DNA of 64,000 nucleotides from Poseidonibacter ostreae (GTDB taxonomy: Bacteria > Campylobacterota > Campylobacteria > Campylobacterales > Arcobacteraceae): contig NZ_WFKJ01000005.1 in the NCBI RefSeq assembly GCF_009208075.1, positions 25,704-89,703 on the forward strand, read 5' to 3'. Below are positions 8,943 through 18,500 of this stretch, piece after piece. The translations under genes and the position numbers were made by a program. The notes under the pieces are model-generated. The model did no database searches. It was not told the origin of the DNA and was given only the letters and a program-made list of their open reading frames with translations. Position 1 is the first letter of the stretch; each line of letters begins with the position of its first letter.

Positions 8943-9681
8943 AAATCGCTTTTGCGTCCTTGTTTCTTTCTCTTTTTAAATCCATATCGATATATTTACC
9001 TAATACGTCTTTTTTTGTTTTTGTTGCTAATGTAATTTTTCTTTTTACAGGTCTATATTCATATATAAAAAATCTTGCTTCATTCATTGATAATCTAATA
9101 GGAGTTGCAACTGAGTAAGAACTCATCACACAATCATCTTTACATAGTTTATATATATCATCAAAGTACTCTTTTGTCCAAAGTTCAGTATTTACGTCTG
9201 ATGAAAAAGCATCTTGATATATTATGTCAAAGGATTCTTTTTCTAGTGTTTTTATATACTCTCTAGCATCACCTATATTTACTTCTATTTTTATCTTTTT
9301 ATCTTCATATTTAAGATTTTTTGATACTTCAATTATTATATGCTTAATCTTTTCAAACTCTTTGGGAAACTCAAAGTTTTCTAAAGATTTTACTAAGTTT
9401 CCATCTAACTCAGGAGAGTAAATAGATACTTTTATATCTAAGTTATGTTTTATAATATAATATAGTGTAGTAAAAGTGTTATATCCAATTCCAAAGCAGA
9501 TATCTAAAATCTTTAGTTCTTTTTTATTTTCATGAAATTGAAATGTTGGGAGTATATGTTTTGATAGCGCTTCATTTATAGCACCATCATCAGGATTGTG
9601 ATAGTGCTGATTGTATCTTGATGAAAAAAGTGTGTTTGAACCATCTTTAGTTGAAACTACACTATTTATATTATCTTGCAA
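8935..9681 (-). CDS. MnmC-like SAM-dependent methyltransferase (DUF752)
   Basis: A 248-residue methyltransferase of the MnmC N-terminal type. It shows the SAM-binding strand KILDICFGIGYNTF, the VNIGDAREYI acidic loop, the characteristic YQDAFSSDVNTELWT segment and the SYSVATPIRLSMNEARF motif. In the full-length family this domain adds the last methyl group of 5-methylaminomethyl-2-thiouridine at the tRNA wobble base. The C-terminal FAD oxidase domain of E. coli MnmC is absent, as in many bacteria. The open frame begins with TTG at 9681; no in-frame ATG lies between the upstream stop and this codon, so the exact start is uncertain. It sits 15 nt after the preceding gene. Confidence 0.75.
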   Translation of the reverse strand: MQDNINSVVSTKDGSNTLFSSRYNQHYHNPDDGAINEALSKHILPTFQFHENKKELKILDICFGIGYNTFTTLYYIIKHNLDIKVSIYSPELDGNLVKSLENFEFPKEFEKIKHIIIEVSKNLKYEDKKIKIEVNIGDAREYIKTLEKESFDIIYQDAFSSDVNTELWTKEYFDDIYKLCKDDCVMSSYSVATPIRLSMNEARFFIYEYRPVKRKITLATKTKKDVLGKYIDMDLKRERNKDAKAIYD

Positions 9682-9696
9682 TATTTAAAGTCACTT

Positions 9697-10140
9697 TTAA
9701 AGACCATTGTCCCAGTGGTGCATTTTTTTTGCAGTGAAAATATAAGTATCATCAAAAAGTTCAATACAGTTTGCTGCTTGAAAACCAATATTTTCTAAAA
9801 GTTCCAAAAGTTCATACTTATTATCATTTTCTATTTTTTCTAAAATGATTATATTTCCAGAGTTTTCAATTGCTTTATACATCAGTTTTAATATCTGTTC
9901 TTGATTAGGACAAGATGTTAGAATGTTTCCTAAAACTACATATTCATATTCTCTAGCAGTTCCTCGTAGTTTCGCACTTGATTCATCTATAAAAGGAATA
10001 TACTTGATATTCCCTTCATTTTTTTTTCTTACTTCTTCAAGTGCTAAATCAACTAAACCTAAAGAGTTATCAATATGTAAGATTGCAATATTTATGTAAT
10101 CTGCAAATAACTCTTTAAACAAAGATAGCTTTTTTTCCAT
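9697..10140 (-). CDS. Unrecognised protein, possibly a methyltransferase-fold remnant
   Basis: A 147-residue cytoplasmic protein. The order of elements (NIAILHIDNSLGLVDLAL, then a strand NIKYIPFIDE, then YEYVVLGNILTSCPNQEQI, then a strand with NIIILEKIEN, then a C-terminal beta pair with YIFTAKK) resembles the Rossmann layout of class I methyltransferases. The glycine-rich SAM loop is not clear, so activity cannot be claimed. It lies 6 nt after luxS and 15 nt before the MnmC-like gene, so it is co-transcribed with both. The neighbours suggest methyl metabolism, but this is inference only. Confidence 0.6.
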   Translation of the reverse strand: MEKKLSLFKELFADYINIAILHIDNSLGLVDLALEEVRKKNEGNIKYIPFIDESSAKLRGTAREYEYVVLGNILTSCPNQEQILKLMYKAIENSGNIIILEKIENDNKYELLELLENIGFQAANCIELFDDTYIFTAKKMHHWDNGL

Positions 10141-10146
10141 GAGGTT

Positions 10147-10662
10147 TTAGTTTCCTAAAGAAGCTAACTTTTCATCTGAAAGGAATAAGTCTTCATTTGA
10201 CATAATTCCAATATCACTATTTAAAATATCTTGAGCAATCTCTTTTGCTTCGCTTAATGAGTGCATTTCACAAGTTCCACATTGGAAAATGTTTAATTCA
10301 GGAATATCATCTTGCTTTTCAACATCAATAACATCTTGCATAGCAGCTCTCCATGCAGCTCCAACAGTTTTTTCATCTGGATTTCCTAATAAACTCATGT
10401 AAAAACCAGTTCTACAACCCATTGGAGAAACATCAATAATCTCAACTGTATCACTATTTAAATGATTTCTAATAAATCCAGCAAATAAGTGTTCTAAAGT
10501 ATGAATACCTTTTTCACTTAACATCTTTTCATTTGGTACACAAAATCTTAAATCAAAAACTGTAATAATATCACCTGATGGTGATTTCATAGTCTTTGCA
10601 ACTCTAACTGCAGGTGCTGGCATAATTGTGTGATCTACTCTAAAACTGTCTAATAATGGCAT
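10147..10662 (-). CDS. luxS: S-ribosylhomocysteine lyase LuxS
   Basis: A 171-residue enzyme of usual LuxS length that cleaves S-ribosylhomocysteine to homocysteine and the autoinducer-2 precursor DPD. The metal-binding HTLEH motif (around residue 55) with its FAGFIRNHL extension, the catalytic cysteine in MGCRTGFYM, and the third metal ligand in [11 protein letters not shown] are all present. The start is ATG preceded by AAAGGAATTATT. It leads a four-gene minus-strand group (luxS, unknown, MnmC-like, amidohydrolase-like). Confidence 0.96.
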   Translation of the reverse strand: MPLLDSFRVDHTIMPAPAVRVAKTMKSPSGDIITVFDLRFCVPNEKMLSEKGIHTLEHLFAGFIRNHLNSDTVEIIDVSPMGCRTGFYMSLLGNPDEKTVGAAWRAAMQDVIDVEKQDDIPELNIFQCGTCEMHSLSEAKEIAQDILNSDIGIMSNEDLFLSDEKLASLGN

Positions 10663-10720
10663 AATAATTCCTTTTAATTTTTAATATAATTTATTCATAT
10701 ATATTTGTTGTTAAGATGCG

Positions 10721-10726
10721 ATTATA
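10721..10726 (-). promoter_or_regulatory. Candidate -10 box for luxS
   Basis: On the minus strand a TATAAT (in the context AGATATAATCGC) lies about 60 nt upstream of the luxS ATG, in the only non-coding gap before that gene. No convincing -35 element is seen. Confidence 0.45.
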
Positions 10727-10742
10727 TCTAAAGTTTAGTAAA

Positions 10743-10964
10743 TTAGTTTATATATTCATAGTTTTTGATTAGAGTTTTTAAATATTTCGTAGCTTTTGTT
10801 TTTTGATAAAAAACAAATCCAATTATAGGTAGAATTCCCAATCCATAGGTAAATAAAATAGATAAAATTATAAGTAGAGTGATAAATAAAGTATAAGAAT
10901 TATCAAGTTCAGCATCTAGTATCAAAGTATTTGAATCAAATTTAGCTGTAAGATTATATTTCAA
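10743..10964 (-). CDS. Small membrane protein, C-terminal part of a frameshifted gene
   Basis: The reading frame opens with a TTG and encodes 73 residues with a central hydrophobic hairpin (SYTLFITLLIILSILFTYGLG then IIGFVFY) and a basic tail. The TTG overlaps the TGA of the upstream 54-codon frame in the sequence TTTTGA. Adding one T to the T-run would join both frames into one protein of about 128 residues. So this is either the distal half of a broken gene or a translationally coupled second product. Function unknown. Confidence 0.5.
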   Translation of the reverse strand: MKYNLTAKFDSNTLILDAELDNSYTLFITLLIILSILFTYGLGILPIIGFVFYQKTKATKYLKTLIKNYEYIN

Positions 10965-11125
10965 AATGTATCAATAGGATTTTTAGCAATAGTTAGTATA
11001 TTTTTATCAATACTGTGTTCATATTTTTTATCTTTTGATAGTTGTTTATTTAAAAACTCATATAAATCTTTTTTGTCTTTTTTTAATTTTAACTCTTTGA
11101 TAACTTGTACATCAAACATTCCCAT
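10961..11125 (-). CDS. Small N-terminal fragment of the frameshifted gene
   Basis: A 54-codon frame begins with ATG at 11125 and reads MGMFDVQVIKELKLKKDK, ending with KNPIDTF at a TGA (10961-10963). The segment is charged with a basic amphipathic part and then a short beta-like element (HSIDKNILTIAK). Its last codons run directly into the frame of the downstream 73-residue membrane part, whose first residues (KYNLTAKFDSNTLILDAEL) continue the same beta-rich pattern. The break lies in a TTTT run. It looks like the first half of a single gene. I cannot tell a true mutation from a sequencing error. Confidence 0.5.
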   Translation of the reverse strand: MGMFDVQVIKELKLKKDKKDLYEFLNKQLSKDKKYEHSIDKNILTIAKNPIDTF

Positions 11126-11219
11126 AATAAGCCTTGATTTTATTTTGAGTATATCAAAAAATAAAAGCTAGACTATTTTATGTTTGTTTATTATTTATAC
11201 AAGTGTATAAAGTTTTTAA

Positions 11220-12338
11220 TCAAAATACTAAAGTATAAAAAGTAGCTCTTGCAAGTCCATGTTTTTCCATAATATTTTGCTCAACTAGATTAGATAAATC
11301 TCTATTTGCTGTAACTCTTGTAGCTTTTGTAATATTCATATATTTTTTTACTTTCATTCCACCTTCAAAATCTTCTGGTAGTAAAGCTAACATTTTTTGG
11401 ATAGCTTTTTTTTGTCTATCATTTAACTTTTTGTTTTGAATTTTTGAATAAAAATTCGTTTTTAGTTTAACTGTATTAATTTTTTCTAATGATGAAGATA
11501 TTGATTCTTCATATAATTTGATATTCCACCTTATCCACTCATTTATGTCAAGACTTGTATTTGTACATGTATTATCTAAAACCTGATAATATTCTTTTCT
11601 TTTACTATGTATACTTGATGAAATAGAATAAAAATCTGCATTTGCAAGCTTACCTTTTGCTAGCACATAATCACATATAGCCCTTGCAATTCTTCCATTC
11701 CCATCATCAAAAGGATGGATTAGCAAGAAATATAGATGTGCTATCATAGATTTATATATATAGTTTATTTCGTTTTCTTCGTTTATCCATTTTAGAAAAT
11801 CTTCCATAAGTTTAGGTATATCTTTTGCTTTTGGTGCAATATAGTGAACTTTTTCTTTTTCCCATGAACCTGATACTATTTGCATATCTTCTAAATCTTT
11901 TCTGTATTCTCCTACAATTATCTCTTTTAATCCTGATTGACCTGTTGGAAATAAAGCCTTGTGCCATGAACATAATCTTTTTTTATCAAGTTTTGCATCA
12001 TTGTTTTTTGTATCTAAGATGATTTGCACTAATGCATCACTTTGAATAGTTGAATCATAAGAATCTTCTTCTAAATCTAGCTTTAGTAGTTTATTTATAG
12101 ATGAACGTATGGATGAGCGCTGTAATAGTTCCCCTTCAATTGCTGAAGTTGATATAGCTTCATTTATAAGTATTTCACTTAAAAACTCTTTTGAATTAGA
12201 GTGATTCATAAAACTATCAATCATATTCAAGTTACCAAATTTGTAAAAGAGTTCCTCTAAAGGCTGTTTATCATAAATAAAATTAGGAAAATTTTTATTT
12301 TCCCAAATCCATTTTTTTTCATAATGAGACGTTTTCAT
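11220..12338 (-). CDS. Fic-domain protein, class II, with C-terminal winged helix
   Basis: A 372-residue Fic protein. The N-terminal domain (DUF4172-like: WIWENKNFPNFIYD) carries the inhibitory motif TSAIEGE near residues 64-70. The catalytic Fic loop HPFDDGNGRIAR is complete at 208-219, with the conserved His and the phosphate-binding GNGR. The last 60 residues (about 310-372, LNDRQKKAIQKML, ITKATRVTANRDLSNLVEQN) look like a winged-helix DNA-binding domain. Such proteins transfer AMP or another NMP to a hydroxyl side chain and are held inactive by the inhibitory glutamate. The gene is alone on its strand, with no obvious antitoxin. A perfect palindrome sits right before the ATG, which suggests autoregulation. 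Confidence 0.85.
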   Translation of the reverse strand: MKTSHYEKKWIWENKNFPNFIYDKQPLEELFYKFGNLNMIDSFMNHSNSKEFLSEILINEAISTSAIEGELLQRSSIRSSINKLLKLDLEEDSYDSTIQSDALVQIILDTKNNDAKLDKKRLCSWHKALFPTGQSGLKEIIVGEYRKDLEDMQIVSGSWEKEKVHYIAPKAKDIPKLMEDFLKWINEENEINYIYKSMIAHLYFLLIHPFDDGNGRIARAICDYVLAKGKLANADFYSISSSIHSKRKEYYQVLDNTCTNTSLDINEWIRWNIKLYEESISSSLEKINTVKLKTNFYSKIQNKKLNDRQKKAIQKMLALLPEDFEGGMKVKKYMNITKATRVTANRDLSNLVEQNIMEKHGLARATFYTLVF

Positions 12339-12341
12339 AAT

Positions 12342-12386
12342 AGTATTGTATCATTTTTTGATACAATACTTTATTTTTTTGTATCA
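12342..12386 (-). promoter_or_regulatory. Palindromic operator overlapping the fic promoter and start
   Basis: Two perfect 12-bp arms, AGTATTGTATCA (12342-12353) and TGATACAATACT (12359-12370), are separated by 5 T. A third half-site TTGTATCA occurs at 12379-12386. On the minus strand the arm next to the gene contains TACAAT (12350 to 12345), a plausible -10 box 6 nt from the ATG. There is no Shine-Dalgarno sequence between the palindrome and the ATG, so the transcript could be leaderless. The likely binder is the winged-helix tail of the Fic protein itself. Confidence 0.6.
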
Positions 12387-12458
12387 AAAATCATAAAAAG
12401 GAGAAGTAAATCACTATTTAGCTGTTTCATATTTTAATCTAATTCTTTTTATGATTTA

Positions 12459-13001
12459 TTAAAGACCAAACGTAACTAATAGTTCAGAATCTTCTATCTT
12501 CACATTTTTTACAAAAGAGCCTTTAAATGAATCTTTTTTTATTGTATATATTGGCACTTGTTTAAAAACACTATCGAGAATTGGTTTGATATTTGATGTT
12601 AATGAATTTAAAATATTTTTATCTATTTTTGCATCTGTAAAATCAATATTTTCAATTGTTACATCACTTAAATAAATTGATGAATTCTCTTTATTAAAGT
12701 AAGGTACTCCAGAAACTTCGAGTTTTCCAGTAGTCTTAGGTACAAATATTGCAGAAAGATTTACATCTACATTTGCACTTAATCTATTTTCACCATCTTT
12801 TATAAATACATTTGGTTGTTTGATTAATAAGTTTGCTAACACAAAATCTTGTTCAATTGGAAACTTACTTGAGGGTTTATTTAATTGTCCATCATCTATT
12901 TTCATAGTTAAGCCATCTAAACCTATATCTTTTACACATCCTGTAAATAATGTAAGAGTTATTAGAACTAAAATTGTATTTATTTGCTTTTTAAAAGTCA
13001 T
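12459..13001 (-). CDS. DUF1439-type lipoprotein
   Basis: A 180-residue protein with a lipoprotein signal ending in the lipobox LFTGC (Cys around residue 22). The mature part resembles the YceB/DUF1439 group: a beta-rich domain with repeated amphipathic strands (ANLLIKQPNVFIKDG, ANVDVNLSAIFVP, GKLEVSGVPYF). Family members are lipid-anchored periplasmic proteins thought to bind hydrophobic ligands. The ATG is preceded by AAGGAAACAA. It is transcribed away from the RND efflux operon, with 120 bp between them. Confidence 0.75.
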   Translation of the reverse strand: MTFKKQINTILVLITLTLFTGCVKDIGLDGLTMKIDDGQLNKPSSKFPIEQDFVLANLLIKQPNVFIKDGENRLSANVDVNLSAIFVPKTTGKLEVSGVPYFNKENSSIYLSDVTIENIDFTDAKIDKNILNSLTSNIKPILDSVFKQVPIYTIKKDSFKGSFVKNVKIEDSELLVTFGL

Positions 13002-13121
13002 TTGTTTCCTTGTCTTTTTTATATTGGGTATTTTACTATAATTTTTAAATTTATTAATACTACATTAACACAAGACTTATACTATCCCCTTATAGATTTA
13101 ATTTTCTAAAAGGAAAAGAGT

Positions 13122-14387
13122 ATGAAAATATTTTTGATTCTACCAATTCTTTATTTTTCTTTATTTGGTTTTACTCTAGAAGAAGTAGAGCAACGAGCAA
13201 AAAAAGAAAACAGTGATATTTTAATACAAAAGAATGAACTTTCAAGTACTAGTTTTGAACTTAGGGCTAAAAAAGCAAAAAGATATGGACAAGTAGATTT
13301 GTTTTCTTCTTATACAAAATATGATAGTCCAAGAACTCTAAAGCCTTTAGCTCCTCCTATTTCTTCTTCAGTTGTTACAAGTGAAAATATTGCAAACTAT
13401 GGTGCTAGTTATACTGTAGTTTTATTTAATGGATTTAAAGATGCAAAAGATGTAGATATTGCGAATATTCAAGAATCACTACAAAAAAATATGCTAAATC
13501 TTACATATAATCAAGTTATATATAATGTACGTGCCTTATATATAGATATATTATCTTTAAGAAATCAAAAAAAAGCTCAAGATGAATACCTGAAATCCTT
13601 ATTTAAATTGAAAGAAAATATCACTCAAGAAGTAAATATAGGTAAAAAAGCGAAGGTTGAATTATTAAAAGTTGAAGCAGATTTACAAAATGTTCTTAGT
13701 GGAATAAATAATATCCAAGCAAATATAAATATTTTAAAATCTTCACTAAATGTTTTAATAAACCATGAAGGTGATTTTGAAGTAAAAGATATAGAATATA
13801 AGGCTACAAATACTCTTACTCTCCTAAATATCAGTGAGTATTTTGAAAAAATAGAAAATCTTTCTTATTTTAAGATTTCAAAGTTAAATGAACAAAAATC
13901 AATATCTGCTTATAAAAAATCAAAAGCAGCTTATTATCCAAGAATTAGTGCAAATACTCAATACTCAGAAATCTATTCAACGCATGGAGATGATGATAAG
14001 ATTTTCCAATTTGGTCTTAGTTTAAATTGGAATGCCTTTGATTTTGGAATGACAAATGCATTAGTTGAAAAAGCAAAAATAGAGAAAATAAAAAGTTCAC
14101 TAGAATTAAAGAAAAGAGAACTTGAAGTTAAACAGAAAATAATTCAAGCAATAAATCAAATAAAACAAAGTGAACAAAACTATAAAAGTGCGAAGAAAGA
14201 GTTTTTATTTACAGAAGAAACAAATAAGATAGAAAAAATTAGATACGAACAAGAGGCAATAGATATTTATAATTATCTTTATGCAAAAGGACAAAATGAG
14301 ATTGTAAAAGCAAAAGAAATTCTAGCAAAATACAGTCTTTTAAAAGCACACTACTATTTTGAATATATATTAGAGGAAACAAAATGA
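13122..14387 (+). CDS. TolC-family outer-membrane efflux protein
   Basis: A 421-residue protein with a short signal peptide (to about residue 17) and the long helical repeats of the TolC/OEP family: two homologous halves with the ELRAKKAKRYGQVDLF and KKSKAAYYPRISANTQYS elements, each followed by YTVVLFNGF or GLSLNWNAFDFG strand segments that pair into the outer-membrane barrel. It forms the exit channel of the tripartite pump. Start ATG after AAAAGGAAAAG. Its stop overlaps the adaptor gene start by 4 nt, so the three pump genes are coupled. Confidence 0.88.
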   Translation: MKIFLILPILYFSLFGFTLEEVEQRAKKENSDILIQKNELSSTSFELRAKKAKRYGQVDLFSSYTKYDSPRTLKPLAPPISSSVVTSENIANYGASYTVVLFNGFKDAKDVDIANIQESLQKNMLNLTYNQVIYNVRALYIDILSLRNQKKAQDEYLKSLFKLKENITQEVNIGKKAKVELLKVEADLQNVLSGINNIQANINILKSSLNVLINHEGDFEVKDIEYKATNTLTLLNISEYFEKIENLSYFKISKLNEQKSISAYKKSKAAYYPRISANTQYSEIYSTHGDDDKIFQFGLSLNWNAFDFGMTNALVEKAKIEKIKSSLELKKRELEVKQKIIQAINQIKQSEQNYKSAKKEFLFTEETNKIEKIRYEQEAIDIYNYLYAKGQNEIVKAKEILAKYSLLKAHYYFEYILEETK

Positions 14388-15547
14388 AAAAGTTAATTTT
14401 ATTTATAATATTAATAGTATTAGTTTTAGCAGGTATAAAACTAATAAAAAATAAAAATGATGAACTGGCAAATGAATCATTTGCTGTAAAACCAATTTTT
14501 ACTGTAAATGTTGTAAAAGCTAAATCAAAAATAGTAGAAGAAAGAAGCACTTTTATAGCAAAACTAGAATCAACTCTTGCTCCAAAAATATCTACAAAAG
14601 TAGCAGCATATATAAAAAAAGTTCATGTCGTAGAAAATCAAGAAGTAAAAAAAGGTGATTTACTTATATCTATTGATTCAAAAGAGATAGAAAAGTCTTT
14701 AATCCAAATCAAAAACTCTATAAAATCAATACAATTATCAATCGATAGTATGAATGCAAATGTTTCCTCTTTAAGAAATGAAACAAAAGCTTCAAAAAGT
14801 AAACTTGATCGGAATAAGATTTTATATAAAGTTGGAGGATTATCAAAAGAAAAGTTTGAAAATTCTGAAGTAGAGTATCAACTTAAAAAAGCAAAAGTTG
14901 ATTCAACACTAAAAAGTATTGAAGCTAAAACTTATGAGCTTAAAGCTATTGAAAACTCGTATGATTCAAAAAAAGCTAGTTTAGAATATTATAATATAAA
15001 ATCCCCAATAAATGGAATTGTAGATAGTATCATGCTAAAAACTGGAGATATGGCACTTGCAGGAAAAACTATATTAACACTTTTATCAAAAGAACAAAAA
15101 TTAACTTTTACATTTTCAAATAGTGAGATAAAAAAAGATTTAGAAGTAATTGTAAATAATGACAGTAATAATAATGTAAAAACAAAAATATCTAAAATCT
15201 TAAAAAGCAGTGATAAGTTTTTATATCAAGCACAAATAGATTTAAATACATATCTTGACTTAGCAATTGGAAGCTTTGTAAATATTGAAGTTATTACAAA
15301 AAAGCAAGAAGCTAAAGCCCTTCCTATAAATACTATTTTACATAGAAAAGATGGTACCTATGTTGTTCTTTATGAAGAAGATGAAAATAAAAATGCAAAA
15401 TTTAGCTTTAAAAAAGTAGAAGTATTAGTTCAAAGTGAAGATTATGTTATTACAAATCCTGTAATAGAACAAAGTGTTGCACTTGCTAGTGAATCAAAAT
15501 TAGTAATTTTGCCAAGTAGCAATAACTATACAATAGTGGAAAAATAG
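14384..15547 (+). CDS. RND efflux periplasmic adaptor (membrane fusion protein)
   Basis: A 387-residue adaptor with an N-terminal membrane anchor (about 4-20, no lipobox), the barrel-sandwich half motif STKVAAYIKKVHVVENQEVKKG, a long alpha hairpin (about 100-205) that docks to the outer-membrane channel, and the second lipoyl half NIKSPINGIVDSIML. The beta-barrel and membrane-proximal domains follow. It connects the RND pump to the TolC-like channel. The ATG overlaps the end of the upstream gene by 4 nt, and the pump gene starts directly after its stop. Confidence 0.87.
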   Translation: MKKLILFIILIVLVLAGIKLIKNKNDELANESFAVKPIFTVNVVKAKSKIVEERSTFIAKLESTLAPKISTKVAAYIKKVHVVENQEVKKGDLLISIDSKEIEKSLIQIKNSIKSIQLSIDSMNANVSSLRNETKASKSKLDRNKILYKVGGLSKEKFENSEVEYQLKKAKVDSTLKSIEAKTYELKAIENSYDSKKASLEYYNIKSPINGIVDSIMLKTGDMALAGKTILTLLSKEQKLTFTFSNSEIKKDLEVIVNNDSNNNVKTKISKILKSSDKFLYQAQIDLNTYLDLAIGSFVNIEVITKKQEAKALPINTILHRKDGTYVVLYEEDENKNAKFSFKKVEVLVQSEDYVITNPVIEQSVALASESKLVILPSSNNYTIVEK

Positions 15548-18500
15548 ATGAAAAATATAGTAAAAGCGATACTCTCTCGACCTTTTTTTGTATATTCTTT
15601 TTTAGCTTTGTTTTTATTTTTAGGAATTAATGGATATTTTAAACTTGACAAAAAACTCTTTCCAAATTCAAATAGACCTGAAATTGCAATTGTTATAGTC
15701 CAACCTAGTGCATCAGCTAAAGATATGGCTTCAAATATTGCTATTCCTTTAGAGAGTGAATTATATACGATTGATAAAGTAAGAAGAGTTTATTCTTCAA
15801 CTATTGATGAGGTGAGTGTAATAAGAGTTGAGTTTGAATATGAAAAAAGTTTAATAGATGCCTCAAGTGATGTTAGAAACTCTATTGATAAAATAAAATC
15901 TTCTCTTCCAAGTGATATTTTAGAACCACAACTTCATAAAATATCAGAATCAACAGCTCCAATTATTACAATAGCAGCATCATCTAAAAATAATCTTCCT
16001 TTAGAAGATATACGACAGATTATAGAAAATGATATAGCAAAAGGCTTTTTAAAACTAAAAGGTATTGCAAATGTAGATATTTTTGGTGGTTACAAAAAAG
16101 AGTTACAAATAATAGTAAGTAAAGAAAAACTTGATAAATATGGATTAAGTCTTGCTCAAGTTATGGAAGTTGTAAAACAAAATAATAAAGATTATGCCTT
16201 AGGCTCAATAGATAATCAAAAGAGTAGGTTTTTATTAAAAATAAAAGAACAAAAAGATGCAGTTTATAAAATAAGAGAGATTCAAATAAATCAAGATTTA
16301 AAACTAAAAGATATAGCAAAAATTTATTTTGGATATTATAATAATAGTGCTATATATCATGGGAATAGCCAAAAAGCAATAGCCCTTAGTATTCAAAGAA
16401 ATGATAATTCAGATGTAGTTTCAAGTATAGAAATAGTAGAAAAACACTTAGAAACTGTACGAAAAGATTATCCAAATCTTAGTTTTAATATCACAGATAC
16501 TCAAAAAACTACAATAGTTCAAAGTACAGATAATATGTTTATAGCTTTAAGAGATGCGATTATAATGTCTATGATTGTAGTATTTATATTTCTAGCATCA
16601 TTTAGACAAATCTTTGTAGTTCTACTTACTATTCCTATGGTTTATGTAAGTACTATAGCTTTAATGTGGTTATTTGGTTTAGAGTTTAATATCATCACAT
16701 TAACCGCTATTATTTTAGCACTAGGTCTTTTACTTGATGATACTGTTGTAGTCGTTGAAAATATTGAACGACACTACTCTTCTATAAAAGAGCCAATGTC
16801 AAAAGCTGTGTTAAATGGAACTTCTGAAATTATGTTTGCCGATTTCTCAGGAACACTTACAACAATAGTAGCACTTTTACCTATACTTTTTATTGGGGAT
16901 TATCCACAAACTGTATTTGGTCCTTTAATAGGCACATTACTTTTAGCACTTATTGCTTCATTTTTTGTATCTATTACTTTTGTGCCCTTAATTTCTACAA
17001 AAATCTTAGCAATTGATAATAAATATATCTTACTTTTAGAAAATAAGTTTAACATTTTAAGTGATATTATAAATAATTTCTTTGTAGAGTTTTTTATAAA
17101 TACAGTTAAATTAGCACTAGAAAAAAAAGTAGTTGCTAGTATATATTTACTTGCTTTAATGGCACTATTTTTTATAAGTGCAAAAATAGTTATGCCTATG
17201 GCTGGGCAAGAGTTAATGCCTGCAATGGATACAGGTGCTGCTAAGATTAAAATTGTAACTGATTCAAATATGTCAATACAAAAAACAGAAGAAATCTTAG
17301 ATAAAGCAGAATCTATAATCAATAAAAATGAACATATTCAAAGTATCTCATCTTCTATTGGTGGTGAGGCTGGAGTTTTAAGTATAGGAAGTGGTGGTGG
17401 AGTTAATGATATTCTTATTATTGCAAATTATGTAAATAGATTTAATAGAAGTGAAACTATTTGGGAAATTGAAGCTATTTTACGGAATGAATTATCTAAA
17501 ATTTCTGATATAAAAAGACTTGAAGTAAGCGATGCAGGTGCAACAGCAATGGCTAGTATAAAAGCAAATATTGATGTGACTTTATATGGAAATGACTTAA
17601 ATAAATTATATGAAAAAGCTTTAGAATATGAAAAAGCAATGTACAATACTCAAGGTATTGTAAATGTTAGTAAAACATGGAATATAGATAATAGTTCATA
17701 TATTTTAAATATAGATGCAAAAAAAGCCTTTGCTTATGGAATAAAAGAGCAAGAAATAGTAACTCAACTACAACTTGCTTTAAGAGGTTCAAAAGTTGCT
17801 TTTTATCCAATAGTAAATAGTGTTGATCTTCCTCTTAGAGTATGGCTTGAAAAGGAAAGTATTCAAGATGTAAGAGCAATACAAACACTTTTAATAGATA
17901 CTCCTAAGGGCAAAATCCCTCTTAATACAATTGCTTCTATTAGTACAGAATTAGAACCTAATATAATCACAAGAGAGGGTTTAGATTATACTATTGATAT
18001 ATTAGGTTTTAGAGAAAAAGCTTCGATTTCACATTTAATGGCAAATTTTGAAGAAGCAGCTTCCCATATTGAATTACCAAATGATATAAAGCTTGTTCAA
18101 ACAGGAGATATCCAACAGCTTCAAGATTCATCAATACGAATAATAAAAGCTGTTGGGCTTGGATTATTATTGATATTTTTAATTATGATTCCAATGTTTA
18201 ATTCTCTTAAAATTCCTATTTTAATTATCTTATCAATACCCCTTACAATAGGTGGTGCTTCATGGATACTTATACTTTTGGATTATCATAGTTCTATGAG
18301 TGCGATGATAGGTTTTATTTTACTTGCAGGTGTTATTGTAAATAATGCTATTTTATTAATACATTTTGCAATAGAAAAACAAAATGAAGGATGGGATGCA
18401 AAAGAAGCAATCATGGAGAGTATTAAAACCAGAACTAGACCTGTTTTAATGACTGCCATTAGTGTTAGTGTTGGTATGATTCCTGTAGCTCTTGGATGGG

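Noticed and set aside
10955..10970. Programmed -1 frameshift site in the split small gene
   Set aside because: The sequence lacks a canonical X XXY YYZ heptamer and no downstream RNA structure is obvious; a mutation, error or coupled restart is simpler.
12820..13041. Open frame opposite the DUF1439 lipoprotein gene
   Set aside because: It is the complement of the lipoprotein gene with no ribosome site.
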